From positions 1 through 18,170 of the forward strand of contig JAOXYB010018683.1 in assembly GCA_028565635.1 (NCBI GenBank): a DNA stretch of 18,170 nucleotides, written 5' to 3'. The notes beneath the pieces were generated by a model that made no database searches, was not told the origin of the DNA, and saw nothing but the letters and a program-made list of their open reading frames with translations. This DNA comes from Phoronis ovalis (Eukaryota > Phoronida > Phoronidae). The position numbers were made by a program, and so were the translations under genes. Each line of letters begins with the position of its first letter. Position 1 is the first letter of the stretch. Shown here one piece after another: positions 8,757 to 17,700 of the stretch.

Positions 8757-11700
8757 GTAAGTTAAAATGCCGGAATCAATCTGTACATTAAATTAATGTA
8801 CGATATTGTAAAACCAATAATAATACTTAGTTTGTGCTGCTAATAGTAGATTTACATTAAATAAAACATTGACATTAGTTACACAAACAGCTATCTTGTT
8901 TCAGCTCCTAAATATGAGATTCAACCGAGTAGGAGTAGTTTTAAGAATTCTGAATAGGACAAGGAGTCTCGACAAAACGAATGTCGTACTGACTATATAA
9001 TGACTAATGTGCATGTATAACCTAGAATAGATTTAATTATTACAAAAAAACACATGCTAAAATTTTGCTAATTTCTTATATATATGACATCACAAAAACA
9101 CTAATCTCCCACATGATTTTGCCCTGACCTTGGCCTATATGCCTGATATTCATGTATACCATGTAAATATCCCGTTCACGATTCACCAGCTAATTTCAGC
9201 TGCTTTCACAATTCATGCACAAAAAATGGCCCATCACTGACATTTGTTTTTTTGAGCACTATTGGAGAAGGCACCGTACTGCTCATCTTTCCTCATATCA
9301 CAAATTTGAATTTAATTTCTCTAGGACAGCTCAATTTGTTCCTGGGTATTGCTGGTTTATTGGACCTCTGCTTATTCTGTAATATTTTTATAACCTCTTG
9401 TAATATAGTTTGAACAAATCTTATTGTTTTTGTATTTAAAGCACTCAAAATGCTTACTTTGATTTTCCTCCTCTTCAGGCTTACATTATCCAGGTGACAT
9501 TGGGTAGTTATCGATGGACAGTGAAGCATCGTTATCGGGAATTCTTGGAGCTACATGATAAGGTACAGTCTAACTATAGACAACCGGTTTAGTGGCATTC
9601 ATGGTCATGAACCCGATTGAACTCATAATCAGTGTGTTTTGTTAATGAATTGCATGAGCGTGCAGAGAACTGCATGATTGTTCATTCAGAAAACAAATGG
9701 TCTATTAGCAGAATAGGATTTTTTCTAATGACATTTTCTGAAATTGTCTACCAAAAGAAAGATAAGCCTGCACTTCTCCAAATACTATTTACATGTACTT
9801 TAATGGGTGCCATAGCAACATGAACCCAATCGATAAAACAAGCCTCCATGTTTTTCACATTTGGAGCGTTTTGGTGTCCAGACCAATCTTAATAAAACGT
9901 AAAATGTATATATGTGTGTGTGCATTCGTGTGTGTGATGTTTGATGATTGATGTAGCTTTGAGGTAAATGTATTGAATAAGTTATATAGGACTGTTCACA
10001 AGATATTCACATCCTATTGTTACTCCTTCCTATTTCCTTTATTTATTAGCGATAGCTTCTCATCCAATTGGTGGTTGTGAAATAGGGTAACAGTTTTGAT
10101 ACCGTTTTTTTTTAGCTCGTAAGCAAGTATGACATCAAGAAGAATTTATTGCCTGGAAAGAAACTGTTTGGTAACCAATCAGATACTTTTATTAAAAAGC
10201 GGCAAGGAGAGCTTGAGGTCTACTTACAGGCAATCATACACAATCTACCTACTGTACCACCAATACTTGGACACTTCCTAGATTTTAATAAATATGTAAG
10301 TGTACAAATTGTAATCCCAGTTATTTACTAGTTGGATTTAATTAAAAATTATGTCAGTGCCTATCAAATGTAAGCTTATTACAAGATCAGCTTAATATTA
10401 ATTTGCTCACATTTTAAATGAATTTTAAAACATTACATCCTAATCTCTAATTTGTAAAAACATACATGTGTAGCTGTCACAGCTGTATAAGTGCAAAGTG
10501 ATATGTACATGGTGTAGTACAGTCCTGTCTGTATTGTTTGGTACAATCAACACACTTGTATATAATTATGTGTATCATATTTCTCTTACTATGAATCACA
10601 CTAAATTTTAGTTTGGGGAAAGTTTTATAACAAGTGTAAATGTTTTTAAAATTGCAATGTATAGTGCACTCTTGACTTACTATTTACAATTCACCTGCTA
10701 TATACATATCTCAACGCTGACGACTCAGAAAGTTCCAACTCTGATTACTAAAAGTTGTCTTTGACAGTTTCCTTTATACTAGAAATGTTGTAAACAGTGG
10801 ATACCAATGTTTAGACCTTTCGTATTTGTTATTTAGGAAATTCACGGTATTACTGGTTCATTAGCTGAAGAACTCTTTAGTAAAGGAGAATGGTTGTTAC
10901 ACACAGAATCTGTCTATCGGCTATCAACGTTGCATTTAACAGCAATTACAGAGAGATTAAAACTCCCAGAACCAACATGTGGTATGTATTTTTAATATCT
11001 AACATGGCACCTACAGGGGTACCACTGGATGAGCTGTACAAAGGTTGTACAGGAATGTTGTGGATGGCTTATATTTTAAGGGATTTTTAAAAATCTTTAT
11101 TTAAGCTGAATAAATGTTATGGAGTTAATATCTTGTTTCTCCGCTTTCAGATTCTGGAAATCCAAAACAAGATCTGGGTCACATTCTTGATTTTATCACA
11201 CGTCTTAGACATCTGAAAGTTGCAGGAAGTATAGAGCCTGTGGGAAACAGTAATATCATCATGAATTATTTAAGTTTTGATGTCAGTCTGTTTAAAGGAT
11301 TACATGCGTTAGAGGTGACTACATCTTGTTTAAATCATTTACCAATTCACCACTTAAGTTGTGATGTTTTACCAAACATACATCACCTGAAATTATTATT
11401 AGTTGAGAATCCCTGAAATCACATGCAGGGGTTTAAAACATGCCAATTTTAATTTTCATGTTAATTGCTTTTCCATGTAATGGTGACCATGGTATGGAAT
11501 ATTTAAATTAACTTAGATTTAAACTTTCTATAATACTTTGTATTTTGATTTGTTAAGAAAGTGACAAATTTTATGAAAAACGTAGTGAATAAAAGGGAAA
11601 TTTCTAGAGATTCTAATGTATGGACTTACTGTGTGAACAGAAAGAAATGGGAAAGCTAGAGACAGTGAAAGCTTGATTTTTATTAAAAAAAATTTCATAT

Positions 11701-14700
11701 ATAAATGTTATGGTAGAAATGGTCATGTAGAATGTGGGTATATTTATCCTCTGTCTGGCAGGGGTTGTTTTTCTTGTCAAATTTTGTAGCAAATGATTTT
11801 AACCTTTCATTCATTTTACAGCTGACCAACTTAAATACAACCAAATTATGCGGCTTGGAGAATTTGAAGAGAAGTTTAAAGAAACTCTATGTTCATAGGT
11901 GTATCGGAAGTCCAAAGGTAAGCTGTGATTGGTTAGAGGTAACTAGGCTGGAATTGGTCAGAACTTCAATGTTAAAACATAGCTGAAAGATTTGATTTCC
12001 CAAGTCTTTGGTTGTAGTGTATTTCACTAGTGTGCAATTCGTTAGAGTGTATTTCACTGAAATGTGTAATTTGTCAACATTCCACAATAAATGTAGTTTA
12101 TAATCATGAGATTATCCTGTATTGCAGAGATCAAATATTTTATTTAGAAATATATATTTTTAACCTCTACTGGGTCAGTCACGCACTAAATCATTCACTC
12201 AATAACTCAATCTTAGATTTATGCTAAAACTTCATAAATCACAGTGACATTCTACTTTATAAATTGAAGAGTCTGCCTTGGATTTCAGTTTTTAAACTTT
12301 TTTACTTTCTCTTATGACATATAATTTTATTGCAGTGGGAATATGTCATGATAAGTATGTTCATGAGTTCATTGTCATTCAGTCCAAGTTTTATTGTTAT
12401 CACCGTAACCATTAGGTTTTTAATTTTCTGTATATTTGTTAGGAGATTTTACTGCAAGATTTTTTGGAGTTGTCCTCCATGGATGATGAGAATCTCACTG
12501 TTCCTGCATGGTCTAGTTTGACGTGGTTAGATCTGAGCCAGAATGAGATTACTAGTTTGGATGAATCTATTGTAAGCATAATTATTATATTATTTGTAGT
12601 TAACAAGCTCATGTTCCAAGTTATTTTGCTCAAAGTGTAATCTTTGAAAAGACCCTGTACATCTAAGATAACTTACATTTCTAGAATCTACAAAACACTG
12701 GAAGTTGACTTTTTCAATTTGGGCCAAGGACTTATCATTAGTTCTGTAATGGTATGTAGGAAGAGTACACTGAGGTAGTGACACTTTAATCTTGCTTTAT
12801 TTGGATAATTGATCACAAGCTATTTTTATTAACATTGTTAAATTTTTATTTCAGAAATTACTTCCCCGTGTGGAGTACCTAGACTTACATGACAACCGAT
12901 TGGAAGATATTTCTCACCTTTGCCATCTTAGTACATTAACACATTTAGATTTATCAAATAACTGTATACATAGACTGGAAGACTTGCATACCAAGTTGGG
13001 CAACATCAAAAGTATTAATCTTGCTGGAAATAAACTTGAGAGCCTTCAAGGTGAATAATACTTTATACAAAGACTGTTGTAGACACTATATTTCTTATAA
13101 TAGACTGTTTGCATGCTCTTGGTGGAGCCACTGGTTGCGATGCCAAACATTTCCAGCATGTGCATTTTGTTCTCCTAGCACTAGGGTGATTCCATTCACA
13201 ACCAACATGTGCATTTTGTTCTCCAGCACTAGGGTGATTCCATTCACAACCAAACGCATTGGCAACGTTTTGGCTCCTGAACTGTGGCTCCACCAAGTGC
13301 ATGTGACTAGTTTATTGAAGCTTACTCATTTTAGCATTCTCCACTTTGGAGATAAAGATATTTTGTGTTTGAATTTAATGTTACTCTTCCACTCAATCAA
13401 AAGTGCTAACACATTCACGTTCATATAATATCTTGTCAACCCAGCTTGAATATATTTACACTTCTGATTAATTAGTATAGCAATGCTAACTTCAAACACA
13501 AAAGAATCTTTGTCTCCTATCAGAAAGAATAAGCAAATGTTCATATTTGATACCTGTAATATACTGATATACCTGTAATATTATGTTTCATTGGTCAATA
13601 AGTAACATTTTGTATAAAATTTACAATAATTACTCTGTTGGTAACGTACTATACTAATACACTTATAAACAGTTTTGCATAGGACATCAATAGACAAAAG
13701 AGCTATAATACATTGTGTTGCATTTTGCAGGTGTGGCGAAGCTTTACTCGCTTGAATATTTAGATGTGAGCAATAATGAAATATCACAGATCTTAGAAAT
13801 CCGACATGTTGCCAGTTTGCCCTGCATAGAGAATGTGAACTTGATTGGGAATCCAGTAACTGTTGTGTTAGATTACAGAACAAAGGTGTTACAGATGTTC
13901 TCTGAGAGAGTTAAAGAGGTATGTAGTGTTTGGGTGCACAAGATAATTAACTACTTTACAAAATGATTCATATGCTTGAAATGTCAATTGTATTCTCTGG
14001 TAAACCAACAAAACAGCATGTCCTCTTTGTTGCATTTTACAGGTGTGGCGAAGCTTTACTCACTTGAATATTTAGATGTGAGCAATAATGAAATATCACA
14101 GATCTTAGTTACAGTAAGATAATAATTGTAACAGTAAACACGAAACAAAAACTCTGCTTTTTTGAATCGGTGGCTCCAATAGTGCCTTCAGCTTGATGCT
14201 CACATAAATAAAATTCTACTAATGACAAGGTCTATTCCAAACATGTATCTATCGTGGTTCTGTGTCTGTGTAAAAGTATTATGCACATATCTATAATGAA
14301 AAGACCAAAACAGGTTTGACTTGTTGAATTATTTTAATTAATTCAGGGGCATGTTTTTATCTTAGGTTTGTATTGATAATCAGAAAGCAACAGATAGGGA
14401 ATTGGATACAGTGGCTGTATTGATGGCTATACAAAAAGCCAAGGATGACAAAGAGAAATGTAAAAAGGGACATCAGTCAAAAAAGGTAATTCAATGCTAA
14501 ATTATATATACTAAATTTGTTATTATATCCTATATGTAGCATTCATGTTTTTAAAACTGTAAATGAATGATTAACACACATACACAAAATTCTTTGGAGT
14601 TAGGCTTGTTCTTCTAGGAACGTACCCTAGCATAGTGCAAGAATATGTATATACATTAATAAATAAGAAATAATTATACATTTATTGTAAATATTTACAT

Positions 14701-17700
14701 ATGAAAAATAATTTTAAATCAAATAAAGACCACTATAAGGTAGTCTACAAATTAGTACAATTTTGTGTGCCTGATGTAAACAAGCTGGTACAGGTTAATT
14801 AGATAGAAATTAAAAATCTAAGAAGTATACTAGCCTGTGCAATATAGACATTGTGTCCTGCATTGTAGGTGTCAGCACAAGTTGATATTGAGGACAGGAC
14901 ACAGCAATCTACAGGTAATCATGTAAGTGCATGAGTTATGAATAAACCAGGATGAAACTTGTATTTTTGGGAATTTTCAGTGGAACCTGGTATTTCATTA
15001 CTGTTACCAAAAGGAGCCTTATCATAAAACACGTAGTAATCTGTCTGAAGTGCTATGCAAGCTGAAATATTAAAAAGCCTCCTTTGAACTGTGTCAAAAT
15101 ACAGACATTTTGAAATAGTTCTTAATTACTACAAGATCAGTTGTGAGCTCAGTGTTATTTTTTACTACGAAAGTGAAGAAATATTATTATGCGTAAACTA
15201 ATATTGGACGTAAACATTTCTACATCTATCAATTGGTCTCAAATGCACATGAATGCATTTATGTAATATTTGCTGTGTATAAAGTACAGACAAGTTACTT
15301 CCATGAAGTTGGTATATAGAAAAGGAAAAAACTACGGCATGAGGTCACAACTAACCAATGTATTTAGTCATATTATACCTAAAAGATGGATAACTGTACT
15401 TAGTTTAATTTTCCTTAGCTGACCCAAGAGAGTTACCAGTCATAGATGACAGCACAGCAGATCCTAGTTTGATGAGAAATACAATAGAATCCATGAGGGA
15501 GCGAGGTGGTGTGGGATGGCTGCAGTCACTGAACGCTCTACAAGATGCCCCTACTGTTAAGGTAAGCAAATTATGATAAAACCATAACATCAAACCCACA
15601 TGTTACATGTTTTAAAGCAGCTGGACCAGACACTACCATCTTTAACATGTCCAATCTGAAGTGAAGTGAGTTTGCAAGTGACCAGTGAAAATTCTTTATC
15701 CACTAATAAAATTAAGTTAATCTTGGATGGCCAAAATCTTCTAGAGGTTTGCAGAGCTGTGTGTTAGATTTTATGTAGTTTGAAAAAGTAATTCCAACAC
15801 CACTGTCTGTCCCACTGAAAACAGTTACAAAAGTTAGAACTACAATTATAGTATTCTATTTTAAACACCTTTTTAAAAGTGATAATTTTTGTAAAGGTCC
15901 TTTGCAGATTAGACACATATGTACTAAAAGTAGCAAGTTTATTTATAAAAAAGCAAAAATACTAACATATTATACCTGTTCCATTATTTATGCTGCAGGT
16001 TCACAAGTTTGATTCACCCTATGTTTCTCCAAGACTTTCACCAACCTTAACGCCTACTGTGCAACTCACCCCAAGCAAGTAAGTTCAAGTGTACAACATT
16101 TACAACAACATTTTACAAATTTAACCAAACTGAACTAAAACAGGAATGGAAAGCTGCTAAAAACCATTACTATAGCACCCTTCCATAGAGAAGAGATTTT
16201 AATAGTAAAATAAAAATAGTAAACTAGTCTAAAACATTATTTACAATGGAAGCCTTTAAATTGATTTTTGTTGTTAATTCTAGGGTGTCCAAATGTGGTA
16301 CAATTACACAGCCTGTGTTACCAGTGCTAGTATCTAAACATTTACCAGCAGCGCTTCCAAACATGGAAAACACCAGCTTTGTATCATACCTTCTCAATAT
16401 ACTACAAGAACAAAGTCGAAAGGTTTACCATGAAGATCATACTGAACTAAACCAACCTTGTCACAGTGAAGTCATCCAAGAATGTCAAACTAAGGTTAAC
16501 CTACAAGGACACAGTGAGGTCAACCAAGGTCACCTGGGGTTTATAAAGCCGGGTCATCTTCCTCTCATCCTTGTTTGGTGTCATTGCATATATGAGCCAA
16601 ATCCTACAAGCGCATTTCCTTGTTGTGTAGTTTTGGCAGAGAATATGATGTATGTCTTGGAGGTAGTAGCAGACGAGTTCCAAGGAAAGAGGAGCGACCA
16701 ATTTACTGGTTATGCTCAGGACTGGGACACGTCTAGACTACAGCAGAACATGGAACAAGTGGAGGCTTCCATGTTGGATACTACCCAAGAGAATGCTGAT
16801 ATGGCAGCTAGTTGTATGCAGAACCGTGCATCACAAAGTAATCTGATGTGTGAAGTTAATAACACAACAGGGGATTATGTTTCTAATCCTGTAACATCAG
16901 TTTCTGAGAGCATCATACCCAATTTAAAATTTCATCATTCTGTTGACATAGATCATATTTGCCATGTAACTTCAGGCTTTTATGATTCGTATTTGAAAAT
17001 TACTGCACACACAAGTAACATTGTATTGCTTGCACTAAACAGAAATATAAGCAATCTGTTAAGTTTACACCAAAAACTTGTGCAAAACACAGAGAATCTT
17101 GCTAGCACTATCCAATATGATGATATTAAAAATGCTATTCAAACCAAATTAGGATCTGCTGATGTTGATGTTAATTTTTATATGATGTGTGCTGGAAATC
17201 TGACTGTTAGTGAAACTGTTGAATTAAACGAAGAGAAAATGGAAAATTGTGCAAAAACTACTGAAATATGTGCAATAATACTCACTGAGGACTGCCTTGT
17301 GGTAGGCAGATACAATTTATTTGCAAGAGAAGATACTGGTGCTCAAACAGATTTGATATCAGTTGTTGATTATTCTGTGTATTCGAAAATTAATATTGTT
17401 AATGTGCTTGAATCTAGTGAAGAATCAAGTATTTTCAGAATTCAATTTCACAATGACAATGAGGAACAGGTGCTGTATAAGACATTAGAAGTGTACGTAA
17501 CAGATCAAGAAAGTAAAGATATTGTTGCTGCTGAATTTTTAAGACAGAATGTTGTGGTGTCTTATTGTGTGCAACTTAGTGGTATTCAAGAACATTTATT
17601 TGGCCAGCAAGTGGAAACACAAGCTGAAAATGAGCTTAAGACCAGTGACAGTTACATATCATGTGATGATATTTCTACTGATCATGAAAACATGCCAAAG

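Noticed and set aside
9632-9823. 63-codon ORF in NISCH intron 2
   Set aside because: No domain, no splice sites in frame with the PX exons, and exon 2 joins exon 3 without it.
13021-13428. 135-codon + strand ORF and the antisense ORF with repeated CEWNHPSA
   Set aside because: Both run through the intronic inverted-repeat element; the peptide repeat is only the 48-bp tandem duplication translated.
16246-16283. ATG at 16246 as a separate gene start for the long ORF
   Set aside because: The codons before 16284 are intron sequence; the acceptor TTCTAG at 16283 and the split Lys codon join this ORF in frame to NISCH exon 13.
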